This document shows positions 1 to 10,559 of a stretch of 64,000 nt of DNA, piece by piece. The position numbers were made by a program, and so were the translations under genes. The stretch comes from Distichodus sexfasciatus (taxonomy: Eukaryota > Chordata > Actinopteri > Characiformes > Distichodontidae). A model generated the notes under the pieces. That model was not told the origin of the DNA. It did not search any database and saw only the letters and a program-made list of their open reading frames with translations. The stretch spans positions 248,001 to 312,000 of the forward strand of contig JAVGVS010000046.1 of the NCBI GenBank assembly GCA_032718565.1. Direction: 5' to 3'. Numbering within the stretch: the first letter of the stretch is position 1; the number at the start of each line of letters is the position of its first letter.

Positions 1-2990
1 AAAATTGGAGTGGGGGTGCACAATTGGGGAAATAAATATACTTTTTGACATTTTTAAAGCCTTTTTGACCAAAAATGCTATTTAATTTACAAGTGTTTTC
101 AATTGTATTTGTTGCATAATTGTAACAATATTCTGCATTTTGCTCTTATAGTACACTTCATGAAAAGAACCTGTATGATTTGATAAATGCTTTCATTATA
201 GATGATCCTGAATCCCTAAGCTCATAAAAGATTCCTGGACATTCCTTTTTCTAAACGAGTAGGAGTGGAACCACAGTGTCATACTAAAAGCACCCACCTT
301 CATTCTTTCAAATCTGACTTCCTAATTGCCTCCCAATGGTGGCATCTGATAGGCCACCGGGCCCACTTTGTGCATTCTCATTGCATCACAGTGCGCTCCT
401 GGCAGTTGCAAGATGGAGTCCACTTTGTCCAAGAAGGAAGCACGAATCCATGGGTGTGATATGGCTTGTGATATAGATACTTTTTCTCTTAAGACTATAG
501 TGTAGCTAACTACCATATTAAAGGTAGCTTGTCTGTAGCTCCGTGGCCATATTCGTCAAAACATAAAACTCTGAAATGGAGTTGAGTGTAACTCATGCAA
601 ACTGAAAATCAAAACAATTCCAAAATGTCATTATAACCTGAATGTGATTTGGGAGTACAGGTCATCATATAGTGTTTCATATTTTTTTGTTAATTTGCTT
701 TAAAAGTATTCTACAGCACGCATATTAAGTGTTACTGGATGAATTAGCTTGGGCGCACAGGTAGTCCAGTGATGCATTCCAATGACTCTGTCATAACTTC
801 AAAATGGCAAACAGCAGCCAACATACTTGCTCTAAAACCGAGACAACTAAATTCTGTCGATTAATGGCAGGAGATGCCCGCAGGGTCCCAAAATATCCTA
901 CCGAGTACAGTGCTATGTTTGTATGGCACACAAAATGTAAAAATATTTTTACAATTACGTTGTATTTTGCTATTGTCACTGTAAGAAAAATCGTATGTTG
1001 AAGCATCGTAACTCAGTCACCATCTCTAGTTAGTTAGACATTCTCTGTAGTTTATAGTGTAGCTAACTGCTATACTAAAACAGCTTAGCTACTTTTAATC
1101 AGATATAGCTTGCAGCTTGGAAGCTTGCAGCTTTAAAAGTGTCGTGCACGCACGCCACGTGACTGTCTAGGTAACCCCGGAACGATCGCCGGTGAACCGG
1201 AAGTAACCACCGGCACACCGTAAGTGATCACCGGCCACGTTATCAATGGAGCTAAGCTACATGCTAACGCTGCTCAGTCATTGCGAGTCCCATGAACGAT
1301 CCAACTGCATTCCAGCAGATCTGTGAGTGCTCCAGAGGATCAAGTTTTGAAGCTCCCTTACTGTGTGTGCATCATCCAACGCGGAAATTCCAGGTGGGAT
1401 ATCTTAATTCAGTAATCTTGAGTGTTCGTAGAGCAAAGCGCGTGTGGTTACCAACCTCTTTGCGTTCACTCCGCAATTGGGTTTACCTCAACACGCTACA
1501 GGGTTCCTCGGGAAGCCAGCCATTAATCCTTGGGAGAAAAAGTAGGTTCCCCAACACTGTTTTTGATGATATGAAAAACCAATGACTCTGTAAAGAGAGT
1601 CTAGAAAAGGATCTAAAATGACCAGTGCAAGCTGATTTTTTAATAACTTCAGTATCAGGGAAACCATTTAAAAATGGTATTAAATACATGTCTTGCTTGA
1701 GCCTCACTTTGGTACTCAAAGTATAAAAAGAACATTTGTGGTCTGGTATTTTTGGGTCAGGTTATGGCTAAAGGCAGTGCATGATACAAGGTCGCACTTA
1801 CTTCCTCTAAAAGTGGGTCAAGATTTAAACTGTGAAGCAAGAATTGTTCTAGACACCCAGGCATAACTGTCATTCTTCATTCAAGCACTAAAGCGAGAGC
1901 CATGTCTTAACACTCTCTCAGCAGTCCCTCACACCTTTCTTGAGAAATGGCAAGTGTGTGATATTGGACAGAGTACTTTGGCCAGCTTGAAAATATCACC
2001 GTTAAGTACGAAGGTTAAAAACAGTTCAGTGACCCTGAGTAGCTTTAAAACCATCAGTGCGACTGTCAGAAGTCGTCATTAAAGTTGGGCGATATGACCT
2101 CAAATTAATAGCACGATTAATCACACGTTTTACCCTGATTATGTTCAATAAACATTTATTTGTTTATTGCCCTCATAGTTGACTGACATGGTTTGTACTG
2201 TAAATATGCTTAGCTATCAAAGACGGGATATTTATTCTAATCTAATCTTCTAAAGAGTCTTTGTGACATTTGTTTTTTTAAAAACTAATAACAGAATTAG
2301 AAAAATAATTAAAATAATTGTCATGGGCAAGATCATAATAATTCCAGTTAGAGGTTCCGTATGTCGTATGTCAGTTTCGATTAACTACTCAGTCCTACTT
2401 CTCATATTGTTCACGGTGGACCAAAATAATCATTACAACTTTGCAGTGATGGAAATTCAAATATCTGTCTCTTGATGTGCATCAAATTGCAGATCTGACC
2501 TCTATTTGCTCTGGTCCCTTCCCCCGGGCTGCATATGGCTCAGACTGCATGGGACAGGAACGGTGCGGAGGCTTAGGGAGATTCGGGGACAGCGGGACAC
2601 AAACCGCACACTTAAACAAGCTATTTATAATTAAGCCCTCAAGCCCCCAGAAGTAAAGCTTCCTCACAACTTTGTCAACTTTGCTCATTTCTCTTTTGCA
2701 GAGAAAGCACAAAAAAAAATCACATCATAGCCCCATATTAGCATGGCACCACCTGGCAATGAGATCCCACAGCACCCAGAGAGTTTAGTCTTCTCCCTCT
2801 CTTGCACATCATTAGGGCAATTTCATCAGTGTGCTTCCATTTTAACCACTGATCTTTTATTGATAAGGATTCAAGAAGCTCAAGCACAAAGTGTTACGTA
2901 GCAAAAAAGTTGTTTTGTGGTTGTAGCATTCTGGCAGTGGCTGGTTTGATGAGGGTCAAGCAGGTCAACATGGTATCAAAAATAAGATCT
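1..2990. other. Gene-free AT-rich region
   Basis: No open frame here resembles a known protein and none has convincing splice structure. The DNA is AT-rich. A GC-richer patch with repeated CCGG words lies at about 1,140-1,260. Around 2,080-2,150 the phrase 'gggcgatatgacctcaaattaa' resembles the edge of a degenerate hAT-type repeat, but no ends are recognisable. Nothing else can be supported. Confidence 0.5.
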
Positions 2991-2994
2991 ATCT

Positions 2995-3180
2995 GGTTTG
3001 CGACAATGGTCTGCTCACAGCAAGAAGGTCCTGGGTTCGCCATGGGGTCTTTCTGTGTGGAGTTTGTGTGCTCTCCCAGTTTTTGTGTGGTTTTTCTCTG
3101 GTTTTCTCCCACAGTCCAAAAGTATGCTCTGTAGGTTGATTGGTTACTCTAAATTGCCCCCCTAGATGAACATGGAATGG
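2995..3180 (+). repeat. SINE family B, degenerate partial copy
   Basis: The stretch contains the family-B landmarks in plus orientation: 'cacagcaagaaggtcctggg' (end of the tRNA-like head, B-box region), then 'tctttctgtgtggagtttg', 'tctcccacagtcca' and 'ctctaaattgcc'. These match the better preserved copies at 4,158-4,520 and 7,243-7,626. The 5' end of the head is badly mutated and the 3' end is missing. Confidence 0.7.
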
Positions 3181-3287
3181 TCCACCCAGGAATGGTTCCT
3201 GCCTCTTGCCCAAAGACTTTTGCCAGTTCCAAATGTGGACCACAAAGCAATTGATCCACTGTGGCAACTCCAAATGGGAAAAACTGA

Positions 3288-3350
3288 ATAAAAAAGAAAG
3301 AAAAAAAAGGGGATGAGAAAAGAAGTGATGGAGGAGAAAAGAAAAATGGT
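3288..3350. repeat. Purine-rich low-complexity tract
   Basis: About 60 bases made almost wholly of A and G on the plus strand (runs of aaaaag, ggag, gaaaag). It explains the long pyrimidine-coded open frame on the opposite strand, which is rich in Phe and Ser and is not a gene. Confidence 0.7.
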
Positions 3351-3354
3351 TGCT

Positions 3355-4145
3355 GATAAATGCTGCTAAAGTATAGCAACCCTGTGTGCCACTTACCCTC
3401 CTTGCTGCTTGAGGATGCTTATGTCAGAAACAAAATTTTAAGAATAACATTTTTTTTACCCAAAAAGGAAGGGAACAAAGAGGGTTGCAGTTGGGCTATT
3501 GACACGAAATGATGGGCTGAGCCATGAACAGCATCTCCAAGACAAAAACTGTGGAAGGAGCTGAGTACCCGAAAAGTGTGAAAAAAAATGTGAACACGAT
3601 GATGTTTCCATACCAAAATGTCTTTTCGGAAGAAATTTCATAAGGTGAGAAGAACATGAGAAATTCTTTAGAAACGTGCAGGCTTAATGCTTTTCTTTAA
3701 CAGAATTAAAGAAGTCTTTCAGGATTCAGGAAACATTGTGATTCCACTGCTGTGAGCAACAAGAGAACCTCACCACTGGGGGGATTTGGGAGAGAGAAAA
3801 GTGTAATCTTCAAAAGCACAGAAAATGACAGAGTAATGCTGGGGTTGGGCAGTCAGGGGTCAAGGGACTTACACCTGACCAATCACTCACAAAAGCCATC
3901 AACCCTGTCAAGACTCCTCATGAAAGACAGTATGTTCTGCAAGAACATTTTAAAGTGACACTGTATCTAAAGGCAGTGGCTTTCATTCATTATTAGATAT
4001 ATGAGCACATTTGGGTAGAGAGTGTCTTTTAAAAAAGTAAGACATCAAAAAATCTTTTTCCATGTGATAGCAAAGAGAACTGTGAGAAGTTCTTGGTAGT
4101 AAGACTAACAGCATTATTAATTAAACATAAATGAAACATTAATGA
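3355..4145. other. Gene-free stretch
   Basis: No recognisable gene, RNA or repeat. Open frames are short and lack family resemblance. Confidence 0.4.
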
Positions 4146-4155
4146 CCCCTGGAAT

Positions 4156-4520
4156 TTATTCATTATCTGAACCATTTAATCCCAACTGGGGTCGCGGGGG
4201 GACCGGAGCCTGTCCCGGGAACTGTCGGGCGCAAGGCGGGGAACAACCCTGGGCAGGCGCCAACACATCTCACACACACACTCACACAGTCACACACACA
4301 CATTCACACCTTACGGGGCCAATTTATAGTTGCTAATTAACCTGTAGTGCATGCCTTTGGACTGTGGGAGGAAACCGGAGCGCCCGGAGTAAACCCATGC
4401 AAACACGGGGAGAATGCATGCAAACTCCACACAGAAAGACCCTATGGCCATCCCCAGGGTTCGAACCCAGGACCTTCTTGCTGTGAGGCAGCAGCGCTAA
4501 CCACTGCACCACCGTGCCGC
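4156..4520 (-). repeat. SINE family B, near full length
   Basis: tRNA-derived SINE read on the minus strand. The head lies at the right end: reading leftward it gives 'ggcacggtggtgcagtggtt' (A-box-like) and 'cctgggttcgaaccctgg' (B-box-like). A unique body follows with 'gactgtgggaggaaaccgga', then a CA-rich region and a tail of 'gggaccggagcc' and 'cattcattat' on the plus strand. The flanks 'cccctggaat' (4,146-4,155) and 'cccccggaat' (4,521-4,530) look like a target-site duplication with one mismatch, which sets the ends. The family is mobilised by LINE machinery and is non-coding. Confidence 0.85.
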
Positions 4521-4530
4521 CCCCCGGAAT

Positions 4531-5465
4531 ACAGATTTTTGTATTTTGGAAATCTGAAACAAACACTAGCAGATTTATAAATGGTCCAAAAAAAACCTCA
4601 AATGAATTCTAACAGCCACAAGTTGTGCATTATAAGAGCATGCTCAACAACATTGTACTTTTTCATTGCTTTCTTCAGTCTCGTTACTTTCATCTTTTCG
4701 AGAAGCCTCTCAATTCTACTAACAAGTCTCACAGGCCTCTAATGAGTCACTGGCCTATATAAGACTTATATGTTTGTCCTTTGAAGATTGGTTGATACCA
4801 TTAGCGGTGTATATTCTGACACTCAATAATGGAAACAAGCAATGCCAATCCAGAGAAATCCAGAGATACTGTATATGGAGCAGAATCTTTCAGCATTGAC
4901 AATTCTCTTTGAGGCAGATTGTCCAATCTGAGGCTGGCTTTCGTAATGACTCTACTGACTCGTTGATAAAGTTGACTTATGTTCATAGCTGCTACTTTTG
5001 GGCTATAAAAAGTTTGACTTCATTAGTGTTGGTGACATGGAGCAAAAGGCACTTGGCATGCAAGATACGCTTAATTCCTCTTATGGAAATACAAGTGATT
5101 TCACCTTAACAAGGAGGAAAAGGGCACATGTCAGTGGGAGGTTGTTATTTCAGCCTTTAACAATCTTTTTCAATTGATTCTTCACCCAGAAAGGCTTTTT
5201 TGACGTAACTACGTCTGAAAAATGGAGGAAGGAAATTGGAGCCATTTGCTAAATAATAAGATGATGAAAAGATCCACATAATAAGCTTTCGTGAACGAAA
5301 ATGCTCTTAATTAGGTAAGATTCCTTCTGGGCAAGATATTGCAGTTCAGTTCAAGTGATTCATCTGCTGCGAAAGTGGTAAACAATATCTGTTGTTGGAA
5401 GCAAATTTCCAAGGACGTGAGTTTAGAATTGGAGTTTCTTGAACTCAGGCTGTATCTTATATGTA
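4531..5465. other. Gene-free stretch
   Basis: AT-rich sequence with no supported gene or recognisable repeat. Confidence 0.4.
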
Positions 5466-5466
5466 T

Positions 5467-5720
5467 GGGGCAGTTGGTGGCGTAACGGTAGGGTGTTCGC
5501 CCGTGATCAGAAGGTTGCAGGTTTGAATCCAGGGCCGGTAAAGTTACCACTGAGGTACTCATGAGCAAGGTACCGTCCCCAATCACTGCTCCCCGGGTGC
5601 TTGTTAGCTGCCCACTGCTCCTCCACGGATGGGTCAAATGCAGAGGTCACATTTGGTTGTGGTGCACTGTGTGCTGTGCTGTGGTGTGTTCACAATGACA
5701 AATAATCACTCCCTTTCACT
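5467..5720 (+). repeat. SINE family A, full-length reference copy
   Basis: tRNA-derived SINE, plus strand. The head has an A-box-like 'ttggtggcgtaacggtaggg' and a B-box-like 'ggtttgaatcc'. The body contains 'ccactgaggtactcatgagc', 'ctgcccactgctcc' and 'gggtcaaatgcagaggtcac', and the tail is 'gtgttcacaatgacaaataa'. The tail resembles those of L2-type LINEs ('...caatgacaataa'), which suggests an L2 partner for retrotransposition (inference). I use this copy as the reference for about ten other copies in the window. Confidence 0.85.
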
Positions 5721-5724
5721 AAAG

Positions 5725-6655
5725 GGGTCAAGATTGGAAAAAAATGGAAAAAATAACTTCAAGAAATTGCAGAGTTTTGCAGAAGTATATATGAAACACT
5801 ATAAACAGCAGATCAAAAAAACAACACAAAATTCATTTCCTGTCTTGGAATGACAAGATCTTAGACCTTTCTGAACATGGAACGACTTATCAAAGTATAT
5901 GGAAAAAGAAAGACAAGCTGTAATAGCAGAGCTGGAGATGATTGGCCACGAATCCCATCCCAAAACTTTGGAATCGGTAAGCAATAACACACACTTACTT
6001 CGACTCATGTTCTGTCATAACCATGGAGGACACAGTTGAAATGGCTTTGCTTTGACCTTTGATTTGCCCAAACTTGCACATAATGGATCTCAGGAATATC
6101 AACAATCTTTCAACACTCTCTGTCTGTCTTCACCCAAAGAAATATATGAACCACCCAGCTATATCATTTACTGTCTGCAACATTCTTGCAAAAACAGAGA
6201 GACCAGCATAGATATGAAAATGCTTTCCACGTTCTCCTACAAGAATGCATGAAGATTTTCAAGAAATACCAAGACTATAGGAAATATAAATATGTAATGA
6301 TCATAAAGGTTTAGATAGTCCTGTTAGCTAGTTTGTTTAGCAGCTCTTCACGTTGTTTTACAAAAATAAACTTGTTTGCCATTTCTGTCAAATGAACTGT
6401 AATATACATAAAGTAATGTGGATTAAATTTTAACAATGTCCCTTTTCTTTAAAAAAATGATTTTTTAAAATCATTTACCGTAAAATGCAAGTCTTGAGTC
6501 GCCGCTCATTTCCCCTCAAGTGTTTTTTTCTTGTGTTTTTTAATGTAGTACGTGCTCACAAATAGAGAACAATATACAACATAAATTTATCAGTCGAACC
6601 GACCGAACACTCAATGAAAATACTCTATGGGCTCACATTTATGTTTACAAGTACA
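5725..6655. other. Gene-free stretch
   Basis: No gene, RNA or clear repeat recognised. Confidence 0.4.
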
Positions 6656-7088
6656 CTTCTTCTTCTTCTTTCTCTTTTGGCTTTTCCCTTCAGGGGTTGC
6701 CACAGCGAATCATCTGTCTTCATTTAGTCCTATTTTCTGCATCCTCTACTCTCACACCAACTAACTTCATGTCCTCTTTCACCGCATCCATAAATCTCCT
6801 TTTTGGTCTTCCTCTCAGCCTCCTGCCTGGTGGCTCCAACCTCAGCATCCTTCTACTGTACCTATGTAATCATTGTCTCTCCTCTGGACATGTCCAAACC
6901 ATCTCAGTCTGGCCTCTCTGACTTTATCTCCAAAACATCTAACATGAGCTGTCCCTCTGATGAACTCATTCCTGATCCTATCCATCCTTGTTACTCCCAA
7001 AGAGAACCTCAACAACTTGAGCTCTGCAACCTCCAGTTCTGCCTCCTGTCTTTTCCTCATTGGCACTGTTTCTAAACCATACAACATC
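6656..7088 (-). mobile_element. LINE 3' ORF fragment, frameshifted
   Basis: On the minus strand the translation contains the C-terminal region seen in many fish non-LTR reverse-transcriptase polyproteins: 'ELKLLRFSLGVTRMDRIRNE', 'RGTAHVRCFGDKV' and 'ARLRWFGHVQRRD'. After a frameshift near 6,850 it continues with Arg/Gly/Pro-rich sequence of the 'GRP-RRFMD' type. Only the 3' part of the ORF is present, so this is a 5'-truncated, dead insertion. I believe it belongs to an RTE-like group, but the clade is not certain. The ORF is broken and not functional. Confidence 0.75.
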
Positions 7089-7242
7089 GCTGTTTACAAG
7101 TACACTGTTAGAATATAATTGCAGCTATTACACAAAGGTCAGTGTGTCATCTATGTTTTTCATTAGTCATTAAGATATAAATCTGAGGTCAACTTAGAAT
7201 TGTGGCCGTGATTTAATATTCCCTTTCAAACAGTATGAACAT

Positions 7243-7626
7243 GTTGGAGCAGTGGTGCAGTAATTAGCGCTGTCGCCTCACAGCGAGAAGGTTCTGGGTT
7301 CCACCCCTTGGTCGGCCATAGGGCCTTTCTGTGTGGAGTTTGCATGCTCTCCACCGTGTTCGTGGAGGTTTCCGCCGGGGGCTCTGGTTTCCTTCCACAG
7401 TCCGAAAGCGTGCACTATAGATTAATTGGCGACTCTAAAATTGGCCTTGTAAGGTGTGACTGAGAGTGTGATTGTGGGAGTGTGCGTGTGCCCTCCGTTG
7501 TGGTGGCGCTTTCCCAGGGTTGGTCCCAGCCTTGCGCCCGTAGTTTCCAGGATAGGCTCCAGTGCCCCACCCCAACCCGCAACCCTGGTTAGGATTAAGC
7601 AGTTCGGATGATGAATGAATGAATGA
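7243..7626 (+). repeat. SINE family B, full-length
   Basis: Plus-strand copy. The head runs 'ggagcagtggtgcagtaatt' to 'gttctgggttcc', followed by 'tctgtgtggagtttgcatgc', 'cttccacagtccgaaagc', 'ggttgcgggttggggtgggg' (on the opposite strand) and a tail of tandem 'gaatgaatgaat'. Order and content match the copy at 4,156-4,520 in the opposite orientation. Confidence 0.85.
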
Positions 7627-7629
7627 AAT

Positions 7630-8750
7630 AGTATAAACAACCTCAAATCAAAAGATGAGAAAAAATACAGATTATATCTTTTAGACGTTCTCTTATATAG
7701 AAATCTATACAACCTGACATCATGTAAAGCCATTGCTAAGAAATAAAGCTTCTGGGTTTGATTTCTGACTATGTATCGCAAAGTGTCCGGTTAAAAATTT
7801 CATTTAATCATGTAATTAGAAATTCAGCATCAACATATGTTGATGAACACATGAACTAAATTGGAATTTCATCCGCAATAAATTAGCACCGGGTGATTAT
7901 CTCGAGACGCTGCTTGTCAAATGATCAAAGGAAATGATTCATGTTCATTTAAGAATCCCACAGAGTTGAGGTTAGACAAGCAAGACAGTGCGAGCTTTAC
8001 GCAAAGAGCATTTGGATCTCCTTTGTAGTTTGCTCTTAGCCTATAAATCTATTTTTATCACAGACTCTGCAGACATACCTGGAGAGCAATTTGAATCTAA
8101 TTTAAATTTTGTTAAGGATGGGAATCAGCATATAAATTGAAAACTAAAACCCGCCGCTTCCCCTCAAGAGCCAGAATGTCAACAATGTAAATGTGCTATA
8201 AGTTGCATGAAATAGAGAGATAGTTCTACATCCAGTTTCTAGACACACAGACTGAATGAGTCTCATGGACTTTCTTCATTAAAAACTAGTTCTTATGCAA
8301 CATTCATGTTCTAAGAGATAGTCAACACGGGTATTACATTAATCGAAAAAAAATGTAATGGCTAGGCTTGGATTGCTTTGATTTTTAAGTGGTTGTGACT
8401 ATGGACATGATCAGTCATTTGAACAGTGAAAATGAAACACAAATCGAATCAAAGCAACGTAATGACGTGGGATTCACAGGGGTTTTTCCGTGTCTTTTTC
8501 GATCACACATGGCATACGGACTTGGTCAGCCTGTCTCTTTCCAATTCCATCCTGAAAATTGCAGCGCTCGTTGCAACAGGGACTTCGACTCTTATCAGAA
8601 CTTCTGATTTTGACGTATTATCTGGCTCACTGCTCTTTTTGATATCAGGCCAGGAAAAGCTTTTAAAGAAATTGTTTTGGGACAGTAAATGCCATCAAGC
8701 TGTCATAGACTACGCCTTCCAGATTTGGAGATATTATTAGTTCAGCAAAT
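7630..8750. other. Gene-free stretch
   Basis: No gene or recognisable repeat seen. Confidence 0.4.
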
Positions 8751-8754
8751 GCGA

Positions 8755-8980
8755 GACAAATTGAGGCAAAGTGACCCAGTATGCGCATGGCAATCTAAAT
8801 TCAGTCCACAGCATTCATCAAAGCATTGTAGTCGCCCTACCAGGAGCACTCAGACTCCCAGCAAACTTTAGTCATTATTTGTAAATAATGCATCAATCAG
8901 CTAATTTGAAAAGATCGTCTTGGGTTGATCTATGAAAAGGGCTGTGATGTTTTGGGCTGCTTTGGAAGATTAATGTGCTA
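8755..8980 (+). repeat. Diverged direct duplicate, copy 1
   Basis: Blocks such as 'atggcaatctaaattc', 'gcattcatcaaa', 'caatcagctaatttgaa' and 'gctgctttggaagattaatg' recur in the same order and similar spacing at 10,090-10,300. The two copies differ by many substitutions and small indels. It is not a repeat family I recognise; see findings. Confidence 0.65.
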
Positions 8981-9054
8981 AATCAAGAGTCACATTATAA
9001 ATATTTTTGCTTTCATCAAACTACCCACATGTTTATGACTGCATACACACGCAC

Positions 9055-9092
9055 AAATATATACTGTATATATACAGTATATATATTTATAC
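9055..9092. repeat. AT-rich palindromic microsatellite
   Basis: The core 'atactgtatatatacagtat' is a perfect palindrome within a TA-rich run. It probably arose by slippage in a TA microsatellite. Confidence 0.8.
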
Positions 9093-9330
9093 ACACACAT
9101 GTTATACAAGCACAAGTAGTGAAATGTGCCCTGAACGATTTTAAGACTGCAAATCAAAAAACAGAACTGAGAAAGTAAAGGTTTACAGGTTAAGTTAAGA
9201 ATCTTACAATAAACTAAAAACTAAAGACTAAGAATAAAACATAATCATAAATTATAGGAAATGGACATAGAAAAATCAATGTTTTAAGCCACCCTTAATT
9301 TCTTCATATTTTATATAGTATTTACAATGG

Positions 9331-9878
9331 ACAATACCAGTCAAAATTTGGGACACACCTTCCCATTCAATGTTTTTCTTTATTTTCATTACTATTTACA
9401 TTGTAGATTCTCACTAAAGGCATCAAAACTATGAATGAACTGTGTAAAGGCTATATGACCCAGAAGGAGAGTGATGGAGTGCTGTGCCACATGGCCTGGC
9501 CTCCACAGTCCCCTGACCAAACCCAATCGAGATGGTTTGGGATGAGATGGACCGCAGAGTGAAAGCAAAAGGGGCCAACAAGTGCTCAGCATCTCTGGGA
9601 ACTCCTTCAAGACTGTTGAAAAACCATTTCAGGTGACTACCTCATGAAGCTCATTGAGAGAATCCCAGAGTGTGCAAAGCAGTGATCAAAGCAAAGGGTG
9701 GATATTTTCAAGAATCTAAGATATAAAATATGTTTTGGGTTATGTCACACTTTTTTGTTTACTACATAATTCCATTTGTGTTCATTCATAGTGCCTTCAG
9801 TGAGAATCTACAATGGAAATGAAAATAAAGAATAAAACATTGAATGGGAAGGTGTGTCCAAACTTTTGACTGGTAGTG
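9331..9878 (+). mobile_element. Tc1-like element, internally deleted
   Basis: The ends are inverted copies of 'ccagtcaaaagtttggacac' (left end mutated at a few positions), extending as an inverted repeat of roughly 80-100 bases through 'tcccattcaatgtttt' and 'gtagattctcact'. Inside, plus strand, are remnants of the C-terminal transposase region (a frameshifted Ser-Pro-Asp, then 'VWDEMDRRVKAKG'-like codons and a Lys-Ala-Lys-Gly-Gly tail). The N-terminal DNA-binding part and the first catalytic Asp region are absent, so the copy cannot encode a transposase. TA follows the right end. Confidence 0.8.
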
Positions 9879-10089
9879 TATATTTACAATATTTCACTGC
9901 ACCAGCTGCTTCATTTTCCTATATAAATATACAAACATGGCACGATATGAAATCTAACATTAAACTGAATGCCCTACAGGCACACTTTTGTATTTAAGAA
10001 TACGTCTTTAATATATAATTACAGCTACTACCTTTTGCTCAATAATCTCCTAGATTCAGAGATGTTGAGAAAATATTGGGCGAACTGGG

Positions 10090-10300
10090 GGAAAGTTGCC
10101 CAATATGATATGGCAATCTAAATCCGGTCGGCATTCATCAAAAATGTGGAAGTTATTTAACCAAGAGCACTAAGGAAACTTTAGGTGATACCTTATTGGT
10201 GAATATTCAATCAGCAAATTTGAAGAAATTGCTTTGGGAAAATACATGAATGTGGCTCTGATCTTCTGAGCTGCTTTGTAAGATTAATGGCTTAAATTCA
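10090..10300 (+). repeat. Diverged direct duplicate, copy 2
   Basis: Second copy of the block at 8,755-8,980. It shares 'atggcaatctaaatcc', 'gcattcatcaaa', 'caatcagcaaatttgaa' and 'gctgctttgtaagattaatgg'. Its right edge abuts a SINE A copy after about 65 bases. Confidence 0.65.
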
Positions 10301-10368
10301 TAGCGATGTGGCCATGTTAAATTCGTAGCCATAAAAGTCTTTGCCAGTACCCAAAATCCCAACTATAA

Positions 10369-10557
10369 ATGGGCAGTTGGTAGGACAACAGTTTGGGAGT
10401 TCACCCCATAATCGGAAGGTCGCCAGTTCGAATTCCGGACCAGAAAAGGTACCACTGATGTACTCATGAGCAAGGTACTGTCCCCAAGCAAACGCAGAGG
10501 TCACATTTCATTGGGGTGCTGTGGTGTGTTCACAGTGACAAATAATCACTCACAGTC
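10369..10557 (+). repeat. SINE family A, internally deleted
   Basis: The head 'gggcagttggtaggacaaca' and B-box-like 'gccagttcgaattcc' are followed by 'ggtaccactgatgtactcat'. The copy then jumps to 'aacgcagaggtcacatttca' and the tail 'tgttcacagtgacaaataat'. The 'ctgcccactgctcc' part is deleted relative to the reference copy at 5,467-5,720. Confidence 0.8.
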
Positions 10558-10559
10558 AC

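Noticed and set aside
4250..4310. CRISPR-like or tandem array of cacaca/cattca units
   Set aside because: Short CA-rich region internal to SINE B; no spacer-repeat structure, and the DNA is eukaryotic.
5480..5545. Possible tRNA gene
   Set aside because: A and B boxes belong to the head of SINE family A; the arms do not form a cloverleaf and the body continues into the SINE.
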